From positions 682,001 through 746,000 of the forward strand of contig OZ251532.1 of NCBI GenBank assembly GCA_965243175.1: a stretch of DNA of 64,000 nucleotides, read 5' to 3'. Within the stretch, counting starts at the first letter, position 1. Each line of letters starts with the position of its first letter. A program made the translations under genes and the position numbers. The stretch comes from VXYL01 sp965243175. GTDB taxonomy: Bacteria > Pseudomonadota > Gammaproteobacteria > Pseudomonadales > Azotimanducaceae. Positions 27,278 through 35,062 of the stretch are shown here, piece after piece. The notes beneath the pieces are model-generated. The model did no database searches. It saw only the letters and a list, made by a program, of their open reading frames with translations, and was not told the DNA's origin.

Positions 27278-28102
27278 CTACGATGCGGTCGCGCCGCGAC
27301 GGCGCAGCCACTCCACGGTTCCGATCAGAACGAGCGCGAAGGCGATCAGCATGGTGGCCACGGCGAGGATGGCGGGGCTGATCTGCTCGCGGATGCCGGC
27401 CCACATCTCGCGCGGGATGGTGCGCTGCTCCAAGCCGCCCATGAACAGCACCACCACCACTTCGTCGAACGACGCGGCGAACGCGAACAGGCCGCCGGAC
27501 ATGACGCCAGGCGCGATGAGCGGCAGCTGCACCCGCCGAAAGACGCGCCACGGCCCGGCGCCGAGGCTGGCACCGGCGCGCAGCAGATTGCCGTCGAAGC
27601 TCGCCAAGGTCGCGGTGACGGTGATGACCACGAACGGCGTGCCCAAGGCCGCGTGGGCGAGAATCAGCCCCAGATGCGTCTGCCCCAGGCCGACGCTGGA
27701 ATAGAAGAAGAACATGCCGGCGGCGGAGATGATGATCGGCGTCACCATCGGCGAGATGAGCACGCCCATGATCGCCGGACGCGCCGGCATCGCCGGATTG
27801 GCCAAGCCGAGCGCCGCCAACGTGCCGAGCACCGTGGCCAGCACGGTCGCGCAGCTGCCGATCAGCACGCTGTTGCCGAGCGCCCGCAGCCAGTTGTCTT
27901 CGCCAGCGACCGTGGCGTACCAGCGCAGCGAGAACGCCTCGGGCTGGAACGACAACATGCCCTCGGTGAAGGTGAAGTACGGCTCGGCGTTGAAGCTCAA
28001 CGGCACGACCACTAGGATGGGCGCGATCAGGAACACGAGCACCGCCGTGCTGAAGCCGACGTGCAGATAGTGGCCGAGACCGTGGGCGTGGCTGGAAGTC
28101 AT
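27278..28102 (-). CDS. PotC-like ABC transporter permease
   Basis: A 274-residue inner-membrane permease, partner of the PotB-like protein. Six hydrophobic helices are visible, beginning VGFSTAVLVFLIAPILVVV. FSLRWYATVAG after the first helix is typical of PotC. The EAA coupling loop reads GASLGAGPWRVFRRVQLPLI. It starts at ATG 28102 and is the first gene of the operon, 60 bases from the divergent M20 peptidase, so the promoter must lie in that short gap. Confidence 0.9.
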   Translation of the reverse strand: MTSSHAHGLGHYLHVGFSTAVLVFLIAPILVVVPLSFNAEPYFTFTEGMLSFQPEAFSLRWYATVAGEDNWLRALGNSVLIGSCATVLATVLGTLAALGLANPAMPARPAIMGVLISPMVTPIIISAAGMFFFYSSVGLGQTHLGLILAHAALGTPFVVITVTATLASFDGNLLRAGASLGAGPWRVFRRVQLPLIAPGVMSGGLFAFAASFDEVVVVLFMGGLEQRTIPREMWAGIREQISPAILAVATMLIAFALVLIGTVEWLRRRGATAS

Positions 28103-28162
28103 AGGCAGGAAACGCGCGGTGCGGCGTCGCGCCGCTTCGTCGCGCCCCTCCGCTGAAGTTCG

Positions 28163-29575
28163 ATGAACACGCATCATATCAGCCAATTCGTCTCCGAACT
28201 GTGGGACGACAGCATCGTGCCGTCCTTGGTGGAGTACATCCGCATCCCCAACAAGTCGCCAGCCTTCGCCCCGGACTGGCAGGCCGAAGGCCACATGCAG
28301 ACGGCGGTGGAGCACCTGCGCGCCTGGGCGGAGAACTGCGGCGTGCGCGGCTTGACCGTGCGCATCGTCACGCTGCCGGATCGTACGCCGGTGCTGTTCT
28401 GCGAAGTCGCTGGCAACGGCGCCGGCAACGTGCTCCTCTACGGCCACTACGACAAGCAGCCCGAGTTCGAGGGCTGGAACGCGGGCCTCGGCCCGTGGGA
28501 ACCGGTGATCCGCAACGGCCGCCTCTACGGACGCGGCGGCGCCGACGACGGCTACGCCTGCTTCGCATCGCTGGCCGCCATCGCCGCGTTGCAGGCCCAG
28601 GGCCTGCCCCATCCACGCTGCGCGCTGCTGATCGAAGGCTGCGAAGAGAGCGGCAGCTACGACCTGCCAGCCTACATGGAGGCGTTGGCGGGAGAGATCG
28701 GCGAACCGGACCTCGTGATCTGCCTGGACGCGGAATGCGGCGACTACGACCGGCTTTGGCTGACGACTTCCCTGCGCGGCATCCTCTCCGGCACGTTGAC
28801 GGTGCGGGTGCTCACCGAAGGCGTTCATTCGGGCGCGGCGGGCGGCATCGTGCCCTCGAGCTTCCGCGTCCTCCGGCAACTGATCGAGCGCGTGGAGAAC
28901 GCGAGCAGCGGACGCATCGCGGCTCTCGAAGTGGACATTCCGAACTCGGCGGGCAGCCAAGCCGTGGACGTCGCGAAGGTGCTCGGCGACATGAACGTGA
29001 ACCGCTTCCCGTGGGCCGGCGCTACCGGCCCGGCGCTTGCGCCCGGCATGGAAGGCGACCTCGTGCTGGCGAACACCTGGCGGCCGGCCTTGGCCGTCGT
29101 CGGCCTCGGCGGTGCGCCGCCTGTGGAGAACGCCGGCAACACGCTGCGCCCCTTCACCGCCGCGAAGCTGGTGTTCCGCTTGCCGCCGACTCTCGAAGCC
29201 GAACCAGCCGCGAATCGCGTGAAGGCGTTGCTGGAGACCGATCCCCCGCACGGTGCCGACGTGACGTTCGAGCTCGACCAGCCGCAAACCGGCTGGCACG
29301 CGCCAGCACAGGCGCCGTGGCTCTCGGAAGCGCTGGCCGCCGCCTCCGAGGCCCACTTCGCCGCCCCGTCCATGACGATGGGCACCGGCGGCACCATCCC
29401 CTTCATGCAGATGCTCGCCGAGCGCTTCCCCAACGTGCAGTTCGCAGTCACCGGCGTGCTTGGCCCGCACTCCAACGCCCACGGCCCGAACGAGTTCCTG
29501 GACATCGCCACGGGCAAGCGCGTCACCGCCTGCATGGCGCACCTGCTGCACGCGCTGGCGACCCGGCAGGCGTAG
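28163..29575 (+). CDS. M20-family metallopeptidase (dipeptidase-like)
   Basis: A 470-residue zinc peptidase of the M20 (ArgE/CPG2/CNDP) type, which cleaves dipeptides or N-acyl amino acids. Zinc ligands and catalytic blocks: YGHYDKQPE (His95), GRGGADDGYACF (bridging Asp), IEGCEESGSYDLP (catalytic Glu pair), LDAECGDYD, and LGPHSNAHGPNEF near the C-terminus. A lid domain (about 210-330) interrupts the catalytic part. It is divergent from the PotBCAD-like transporter, which suggests that the imported compound may be an amide or peptide-like cation that this enzyme cleaves, but that is inference. Confidence 0.9.
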   Translation: MNTHHISQFVSELWDDSIVPSLVEYIRIPNKSPAFAPDWQAEGHMQTAVEHLRAWAENCGVRGLTVRIVTLPDRTPVLFCEVAGNGAGNVLLYGHYDKQPEFEGWNAGLGPWEPVIRNGRLYGRGGADDGYACFASLAAIAALQAQGLPHPRCALLIEGCEESGSYDLPAYMEALAGEIGEPDLVICLDAECGDYDRLWLTTSLRGILSGTLTVRVLTEGVHSGAAGGIVPSSFRVLRQLIERVENASSGRIAALEVDIPNSAGSQAVDVAKVLGDMNVNRFPWAGATGPALAPGMEGDLVLANTWRPALAVVGLGGAPPVENAGNTLRPFTAAKLVFRLPPTLEAEPAANRVKALLETDPPHGADVTFELDQPQTGWHAPAQAPWLSEALAAASEAHFAAPSMTMGTGGTIPFMQMLAERFPNVQFAVTGVLGPHSNAHGPNEFLDIATGKRVTACMAHLLHALATRQA

Positions 29576-29621
29576 AGATTCCGGTTAGTATCGACAGGCC
29601 TGCCACTGTAGGAGAGAGCGC

Positions 29622-30122
29622 GTGGCCGAATCGACGTTCACCGACGCCTGCCTTGCCAAGAACGCCCGCTACGCGGAGGAGTTCGACAAGGCGGACGTGC
29701 CGGCGCCGCCGAAGAGCAAGGCGGCTGTGGTGACCTGCATGGATGCGCGCATCGAGACCGGGCGGCTGCTCGGTCTGGAGGAAGGCGACGCGCATGTGAT
29801 CCGCAATGCCGGCGGGGTGGTGACCGAAGACGTGCTGCGCTCGCTGCTGATTTCGCAGCGGCTGCTCGGCACCGAGGAGATTCTGCTCATCCACCACACG
29901 GAATGCGGCATGGCGACGTTCCGCGACGACGACGTGAAGGACGCCATCGCCGCCGAGACCGGTTTGCGCCCGCCCTTCGCGCTCGAAGCCTTTGCGGACG
30001 AGGAAGAGGACGTCCGCCAGTCCATCCGCCGCATCCAGGCCTGTCCGTTCATTCCAGTGCGCGACAAGGTGCGCGGCTTCGTCTACGACGTGAAGACCGG
30101 GCGCCTGAACGAGGTGGAGTGA
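29622..30122 (+). CDS. Beta-class carbonic anhydrase-like protein
   Basis: A 166-residue zinc enzyme fold. Zinc ligands are Cys in VTCMDARI (with the Asp-Arg dyad), and His and Cys in IHHTECGM; IRNAGGVVTEDVLRS is the active-site helix. These match the short cab/type D-like beta carbonic anhydrases that interconvert CO2 and bicarbonate. It starts at GTG 29622 behind a good AGGAGAG site. The size and absence of an extended dimer arm suggest the small clade whose activity is not always confirmed. It follows the M20 gene by 46 bases and precedes yajQ. Confidence 0.88.
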   Translation: MAESTFTDACLAKNARYAEEFDKADVPAPPKSKAAVVTCMDARIETGRLLGLEEGDAHVIRNAGGVVTEDVLRSLLISQRLLGTEEILLIHHTECGMATFRDDDVKDAIAAETGLRPPFALEAFADEEEDVRQSIRRIQACPFIPVRDKVRGFVYDVKTGRLNEVE

Positions 30123-30162
30123 ACGCGCCGCCGGTTCGGCCAGCAACATAGGGAGCACCGCC

Positions 30163-30645
30163 ATGCCCGCCTTCGACGTCGTCTCCGAAGTCGACTTGCA
30201 GGAAATGCGCAACGCCGTCGATCAGGCGGCGCGGGAACTGCGCAACAGGTTCGACTTTCGCGGCGTGGACGCCGGGGTGGAACTGGCGAACGACATCGCC
30301 ATCGTGTGGGCGGAAGACGAGTTCCAAGTCGATCAGCTGGCGGACATCCTGCAGGACAAGATGACCCGGCGCGGCATCGACGTCGGCGTGCTGGACGCGC
30401 GGCCCTTGGAGGCGTCCGGCAAGCAGAAGCGCCAGCCCTTCGGCCTGCGCCAAGGCATCGACCGCGCCGTCGCCTCGCGCATCGTCAAGACGGTGAAGGA
30501 CGCCAAGCTGAAGGTGCAGTGCCAGATTCAAGGCGAGAAAGTGCGCGTCACCGGCAAGAAGCGCAACGACCTGCAAGCCATCATCGCCGCCTTGAAGGAG
30601 GACGACTTCGGCCTGCCGCTGCAATTCGTCAACTTCCGCGACTGA
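30163..30645 (+). CDS. yajQ: YajQ-family nucleotide-binding protein
   Basis: A 160-residue cytosolic protein of the UPF0234/YajQ family. Conserved blocks are MPAFDVVSEVDLQEMRNAVD at the start, RFDFRG, GIDRAVASRIVKTVKDAKLK, VQCQIQGEKVRVTGKKRNDL, and PLQFVNFRD at the end. Two ferredoxin-like halves are expected. Members bind cyclic di-GMP in Xanthomonas and Pseudomonas and RNA or other partners elsewhere. Length is exactly typical. Next to the convergent outer-membrane protein gene; the inverted pair GACTGAC/GTCAGTC links the two stops but has no T-run. Confidence 0.95.
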   Translation: MPAFDVVSEVDLQEMRNAVDQAARELRNRFDFRGVDAGVELANDIAIVWAEDEFQVDQLADILQDKMTRRGIDVGVLDARPLEASGKQKRQPFGLRQGIDRAVASRIVKTVKDAKLKVQCQIQGEKVRVTGKKRNDLQAIIAALKEDDFGLPLQFVNFRD

Positions 30646-30674
30646 CTCGCGGACCTCCCGCTTGCCGGGCCGGG

Positions 30675-31604
30675 TCAGTCTCCAACCATGAACTTCAAGC
30701 CGACCGTAACGGTCCAAAAGCGCAGCGCGTCCGCGGTGATGTCGTAGCGCACTGCGGCCCCGCCGGGGGCGACCGTCGAGGCGTGGCTGCGCAATGGTTC
30801 CCAGAGGTTGCCGCGCGCTTCGAACGTGCCGAAGGCGCCGCCGTAGCGCGCCTTGAAGACGAGGGCGCGGCGTTCCCCCAGCGCAAAGTCCAAACCGCCG
30901 ATCACCTGCCAGCTCCAGAGCGTGTCGTTTAGCGATTCGTCGGCGCGGGAGACCGTGCCGGCGGCGTTCGGATTGCGTCCAAGCGCCAGCAGTGCCTGCG
31001 GGTCGCTGTTGCGGATGGAGGTGCCAGCGTAGTCGATGCCGACTCGCGCCGCGCCCAGACCCGCGCCCAGATAGGGGCGCAGCCGCTCGTTCGACAGCGA
31101 CCGCCCGAGATCCCAGTAGAGATTCGCGAACAGGCCGTGGCCGGTCACGTCGCCGATTGCCTCGTCGCGGCGGACGAACTCGCGCTGCTTCGAGTCGCCA
31201 GCCACCACCAGCGGCAGCACTTCGCCCTCCTGCCGACGGTGCAGGTATTCCGCTTCGAGGCGCAAGCGCCCATGCCTGAAGCCAGCGTTCAAGCCGGCGG
31301 CGAAGCCGCTTCCGAGGTCGAACTCGTTGGCGGCTGCCGGCAAGGTGCGTGGCTGACATTCGGACGCTGGCAGGGGAACGCGAGTGCCGTCGAGCAGCGT
31401 CGCCGAACCCAGCCACTGGTCGCAGTTCGTCGGAATGCCGATGTTGGTGCGCGTGGATTCGAGGCTGCCCGGCAAAACCACGCCGAGGTCGCCGCCGATG
31501 TAGAGGCCCTCCGCGGCCTGCGGCGAGACCGCTCCGCCAACCACGGCCAACAGGCCGAACAGGCGCTTGAGGAAGGGGTACCCAAGAAGCGACTTGCAAA
31601 TCAT
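30675..31604 (-). CDS. Outer-membrane beta-barrel protein
   Basis: A 309-residue exported protein. A signal peptide (FLKRLFGLLAVVGGAVSPQAAEG) leads into LYIGGDLGVVLPG, and the sequence then alternates polar and hydrophobic residues in strands typical of OmpW/OmpA-like eight-stranded barrels (GFAAGLNAGFRHGRLRLEAEY, LRPYLGAGLGAARVGIDY, WQVIGGLDFALGERRALVF), ending in an aromatic-rich strand. No peptidoglycan-binding domain follows. I chose ATG 31604, which has GGAG eight bases upstream; ATG 31637 adds eleven residues. Function unknown; probably a small porin-like or structural barrel. Confidence 0.8.
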   Translation of the reverse strand: MICKSLLGYPFLKRLFGLLAVVGGAVSPQAAEGLYIGGDLGVVLPGSLESTRTNIGIPTNCDQWLGSATLLDGTRVPLPASECQPRTLPAAANEFDLGSGFAAGLNAGFRHGRLRLEAEYLHRRQEGEVLPLVVAGDSKQREFVRRDEAIGDVTGHGLFANLYWDLGRSLSNERLRPYLGAGLGAARVGIDYAGTSIRNSDPQALLALGRNPNAAGTVSRADESLNDTLWSWQVIGGLDFALGERRALVFKARYGGAFGTFEARGNLWEPLRSHASTVAPGGAAVRYDITADALRFWTVTVGLKFMVGD

Positions 31605-31662
31605 CCGAATGCTCCGGCCACCGTATTGAAGTTCCACTCGCGCTGATCTTCCACCATCCGGC

Positions 31663-32679
31663 TCAACGGCGCAAAGCCGCGAGGGTGGCGTCCGCGCGGT
31701 TCTCCACCTGCTGCACGAGGTACGCCGTTTGCTCTTCGCCGCCCAGCTCCGGGCGGGCCGCCGCCCAGCCGATGGAGGCGAGGCTGCGCACCAGCATGAA
31801 CAACGGAATCAGCGCCAGCGCCGCATCCGCGATCGGGCGCACGGCGCGGTAGCCAGCCACCAGCGCCGCCTGCAAATCCTCGAAACGGGGAACGTCGCGG
31901 TAGTGGTAGAGGGCGACCGCGCATTCGTAGGGATGCCAGCCGAAGCCCGCGTCGTCGAAGTCGATCACGTGCAGCCGCTCGCCTTGGACGACGACGTTGC
32001 CGGGATGCAGATCCGCGTGGATCAAGCTGTAGGTCGCCGGGTCCGTACCGTAGTCGCTCAAGATGTCGTGGATGGGTTGTCGCAGCGCTTCCAATCGCCG
32101 TTGTTGCGGCCGGGTCAGATGCGGCGACTCCCAGAAGCGGCCCCAGAACGGCGCCTCGCCGAGGAAGCCGTCCGCATCCAAGGCGTGACGCGCGAAATGG
32201 GCGGGAACTCGCCACGTCGCGGCGTGGTTGTGAATCGCCGCGATGACGGTGCCGAGGGCGACGAAGCGGAGGGCGACGGCGGATCGCTCGGCGGGTGCCT
32301 GCTTCGCCGTTTCGATCACGTCGTCCAGCGTCTCGCCCTCCACCCACTCCAGCAAGCCGGCATGGCGCTGTTCGCCGGCCACTTCGACGGGCGCGTAGCC
32401 GTGGCCGGATCGCGTCGCAACCGGCAACGGCGCATCGATGCCGCTGTCGATCAGGGCCCGCGTCCACATCTGTTCGGAGACGAGTTCCTTCAGCGTGTGG
32501 TAGCCGGGGCGGTGCAGGCGCAGCACGTAAGGCTTGCCGGCGGCGCTCTCGACGCGGAGGACGATGTTCTCCGAAACCGAAACGCGCTTGACGTCCGCGA
32601 CTTCGACATCCCACGCCCGAAGGGCCTCTTGCGCCGCGCGCTGGTGTTCGTACTCGGTGCTCGTCGCAGCCCCCGTCAC
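31663..32679 (-). CDS. APH-family kinase (probable small-molecule amino-alcohol kinase)
   Basis: A 338-residue protein-kinase-like phosphotransferase. The nucleotide pocket lies near VSENIVLRVES and YVLRLHRPGYH; catalytic loop LIHADLHPGNVVV holds the Asp and Asn; VIDFDDAGFGWHPYECAVAL is the metal-binding DFD region. It starts at GTG 32679, overlapping the aminotransferase stop (GTGA). Kinases of this type coupled to a class III aminotransferase-fold enzyme include hydroxylysine kinase with phosphohydroxylysine phospholyase. Therefore I infer that it phosphorylates an amino alcohol for the neighbouring enzyme to eliminate. Aminoglycoside resistance is less likely given that pairing. Confidence 0.82.
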   Translation of the reverse strand: MTGAATSTEYEHQRAAQEALRAWDVEVADVKRVSVSENIVLRVESAAGKPYVLRLHRPGYHTLKELVSEQMWTRALIDSGIDAPLPVATRSGHGYAPVEVAGEQRHAGLLEWVEGETLDDVIETAKQAPAERSAVALRFVALGTVIAAIHNHAATWRVPAHFARHALDADGFLGEAPFWGRFWESPHLTRPQQRRLEALRQPIHDILSDYGTDPATYSLIHADLHPGNVVVQGERLHVIDFDDAGFGWHPYECAVALYHYRDVPRFEDLQAALVAGYRAVRPIADAALALIPLFMLVRSLASIGWAAARPELGGEEQTAYLVQQVENRADATLAALRR

Positions 32680-33932
32680 CCGGCTGGTTCCTCGACGACC
32701 TCTTCGAAGGCGGCGAGAAATGCCCCGGCGTCCTCGCGGGAGAAGACCAGCGGCGGACGAATCTTCACCACGTTGCCAAACGCGCCAGCGCTGCCGATCA
32801 GGAATCCCCTGTGCTTCATTTTCTCGACCACGTCGCGGGCGGCAGCTCGGGCTGGCTCCTTGCCAACGCGATCGCGTACCCACTCGACGCCAAGAAACAG
32901 GCCATGCCCGCGCACTTCGCCCATCGCCTCGCACTTCGCCCGCAGCGCTTCGAGGCCCTGCTTCAGCACGCCGCCCACGGCTTCCACGTTGGCGCGGAGA
33001 TTCTCGTTCTCGATCACGTCCAGCACGGCGTTGCCCGCCGCGGCTTGCAACGGGCTGGAGGCGAAGGTGTTGAAGTAGCCGGTGCCTTTGCGAAACGCCT
33101 CCACCAGAGAGCGGCTCGCGGCGGTGGCCGCAAGCGGCACGCCAGCGCCCAGCGGTTTGCCCATCACCACGATGTCCGGCTCGACGCCCATCGTCTCGTA
33201 GCCCCACCAGCGGCCGGTGCGGCAAAGCCCGGCTTGCACTTCGTCGGCGATGAACAGGCCGCCGTTCGCGCGCACGATCCGCGCCGCCTGCGCCATGAAG
33301 CCCGGCGGAATGTTCGGCAGCCCCTCGTTGGCGAGGATGGGGCAGAGGAGCAGGCCGGCGAAGGGGATGCCGTCCTTGCGAAAGCTCTCGATGGCTTCGC
33401 GCAGGCGGTCGAGATGCCACTCGGTGGGTTCCGCGCCAGCGTGGCGGAAGGTTTCCGGGAACGGAATCGCCCGCACCTCGCCGCTGCGATCCTTCGGCCG
33501 GGTGAGCTTGCGCACTTCGGCGCTGTTGCCGTGGTACGCCGCATCGGTGCAGACGATGCCGCGCCCGCCGGTGGCGAGCCGCGCCATCAACAGCGCCACT
33601 TCGTTCGCTTCCGTGCCGGTGCAGGTGAAGACCACGCTCTCGATGCCGGCGTGGTGGCGGCTGGTCAGCCGTTCGGCGTAGTCGAGGATGCCTTCGTGCA
33701 GATAGCGGCTGTGGACGTTCAGCGTGGCCGCCTGGCGGCTGATCGCCTGCACGACGTGCGGATGGCAATGGCCGACGCAGGGCACGTTGTTGTACATGTC
33801 CACGTAGCGCCGCCCGCTCTCGTCGAACACCGCCACGCCCTCGCCGCGCACGATGTGCAGCGGCTCGCGATAGAAGAGCGGCGCCCCGGCGCCGAGCAGC
33901 GCGTCGCGACGTTCCTTGAGAGCAGTGGTCAC
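32676..33932 (-). CDS. Class III aminotransferase-fold PLP enzyme, phospholyase-like
   Basis: A 418-residue PLP enzyme. FDESGRRYVDMYNNVPCVGHCHPHVV near the start resembles the N-terminus of ethanolamine-phosphate and phosphohydroxylysine phospholyases (CINNVAHVGHCHP-type), rather than ordinary omega-aminotransferases. LFIADEVQAGLCRTG holds the cofactor Asp, and DIVVMGKPLGAGVPLAA the Schiff-base Lys. With the coupled downstream kinase, the inferred route is phosphorylation of an amino alcohol followed by PLP-dependent loss of phosphate and ammonia to give an aldehyde. A plain transaminase role remains possible. Confidence 0.85.
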   Translation of the reverse strand: MTTALKERRDALLGAGAPLFYREPLHIVRGEGVAVFDESGRRYVDMYNNVPCVGHCHPHVVQAISRQAATLNVHSRYLHEGILDYAERLTSRHHAGIESVVFTCTGTEANEVALLMARLATGGRGIVCTDAAYHGNSAEVRKLTRPKDRSGEVRAIPFPETFRHAGAEPTEWHLDRLREAIESFRKDGIPFAGLLLCPILANEGLPNIPPGFMAQAARIVRANGGLFIADEVQAGLCRTGRWWGYETMGVEPDIVVMGKPLGAGVPLAATAASRSLVEAFRKGTGYFNTFASSPLQAAAGNAVLDVIENENLRANVEAVGGVLKQGLEALRAKCEAMGEVRGHGLFLGVEWVRDRVGKEPARAAARDVVEKMKHRGFLIGSAGAFGNVVKIRPPLVFSREDAGAFLAAFEEVVEEPAG

Positions 33933-34030
33933 CAGCCGACTCCGCCATCTTTCGTGGTGCGTAGATTACGGGAATCCATGTGGGGCAGGCAGTGGGCGGC
34001 GAGATGGAATAATCTGCACGTCTCGCCGCC

Positions 34031-35026
34031 TTGGTGCGGCTGGCAATGCGGAGGCGACCCGTGGGGCTTGCCGAATCGATCGAGGCGATGGCCAACTTCG
34101 CCCATGCCCGGCATCGCGGCCATCGGGTGCCGAACCGCTACTCGGCCAAGCATCCGGACGACCTGAAAACCGTCGGCGAGAGCCACCGCATCGTCGTCCG
34201 CAACGCGCGTCTGCTCGACCCGGCGCCCACCCTCGAGAGCCGCGGCTTCCAGCTGGTGAATGCGCCGACCGAGTGCGATCTCATGGACACCGCAACGGTG
34301 CGCGGCGTGTTCTACGACGAGTGCCGGGAACTGCTCCGCCGGGTGACCGGCTGCCGCGAAGCGCGCGGTGGCGCCCACGAGTACCGCAACGGCTTCGGCG
34401 GCGAATCCGGCGTGCGCGGCGTCAGGCCCACGCCGAACGGCAGTGGTGGCGCCTACGCGCAGGGCATCCACGCGGACATGTCGCCAGCGGTGGAGGATCG
34501 CTTCGCGCGCATCGTTGCCGACGAACGGCACTTCGAGAGCATCAACATCTGGCGCAGCACCACGCCGGAGACCATCCAGACGATGCCGCTGGCGGTGTGC
34601 GACATGCGCTCCGTACAGCCGCAGGACATCGTCTTCGGCGATGGCCAGAACACCGGCAACATCAAGCAGTACATGAAGGTGGTGGACCAGCGGCTCATCC
34701 ACGGCGCGCACCAGCGCTGGTACTACTTCCCGCACATGACGCCGAACGAAGTGCTGCTGTTCCGCCAATACGACACGCGCCAGGAAACGCTGAATCTGCG
34801 CACCGTCTTCCACACCGCCGTTGCCGACCCCACCACGCCAGCCGACGCGCCGATGCGCTACACCATCGAAGTGCGGATGCAGGCGATCTACGGCAAGGAA
34901 ACGCAGAAAGCGGCCCGCGTGGCACGTTTCCAAGCGCAAATCCCCACCCATTACGCGGACGGGCGGCGTTGCGATTGGTGGAGCGGGCCGATTGAAGGCT
35001 ACGAACCACCGCCGGAAGCGGCTTGA
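34031..35026 (+). CDS. CmcJ/NvfI-type oxidoreductase (GA4-desaturase-like, Fe(II)/2OG superfamily)
   Basis: A 331-residue protein. Conserved blocks are ESRGFQLVNAPTECDLMD, YAQGIHADMSP (H-x-D metal pair), INIWRSTTPETIQTMPLAVC followed by DMRSV, and RWYYFPHMTPNEVLLFRQYD. These fit the CmcJ/asaB family, known from cephamycin biosynthesis and fungal secondary metabolism and related to Fe(II)/2-oxoglutarate oxygenases. ATGs at 34031, 34046 and 34088 are possible starts; the conserved region begins about residue 40. It is divergent from the kinase/aminotransferase pair. Substrate unknown. Bacterial members are frequent in marine and symbiont genomes without clear pathways. Confidence 0.78.
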   Translation: MVRLAMRRRPVGLAESIEAMANFAHARHRGHRVPNRYSAKHPDDLKTVGESHRIVVRNARLLDPAPTLESRGFQLVNAPTECDLMDTATVRGVFYDECRELLRRVTGCREARGGAHEYRNGFGGESGVRGVRPTPNGSGGAYAQGIHADMSPAVEDRFARIVADERHFESINIWRSTTPETIQTMPLAVCDMRSVQPQDIVFGDGQNTGNIKQYMKVVDQRLIHGAHQRWYYFPHMTPNEVLLFRQYDTRQETLNLRTVFHTAVADPTTPADAPMRYTIEVRMQAIYGKETQKAARVARFQAQIPTHYADGRRCDWWSGPIEGYEPPPEAA

Positions 35027-35062
35027 TCGCCGGCCTTGCCGGCCGAACGTCCTCGGCGTCGC

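Noticed and set aside
30646..30680. Inverted pair GACTGAC/GTCAGTC between yajQ and the barrel gene as a terminator
   Set aside because: No T-run on either side and the pair is made up of the two stop codon contexts.
31663..32679. Aminoglycoside resistance kinase
   Set aside because: The catalytic loop fits the broad APH fold, but the coupling to a phospholyase-like enzyme makes an amino-alcohol kinase more plausible.
31663..34095. An 810-residue fusion reading of kinase and upstream sequence
   Set aside because: The part upstream of 32679 overlaps the aminotransferase in a different frame and is low complexity.
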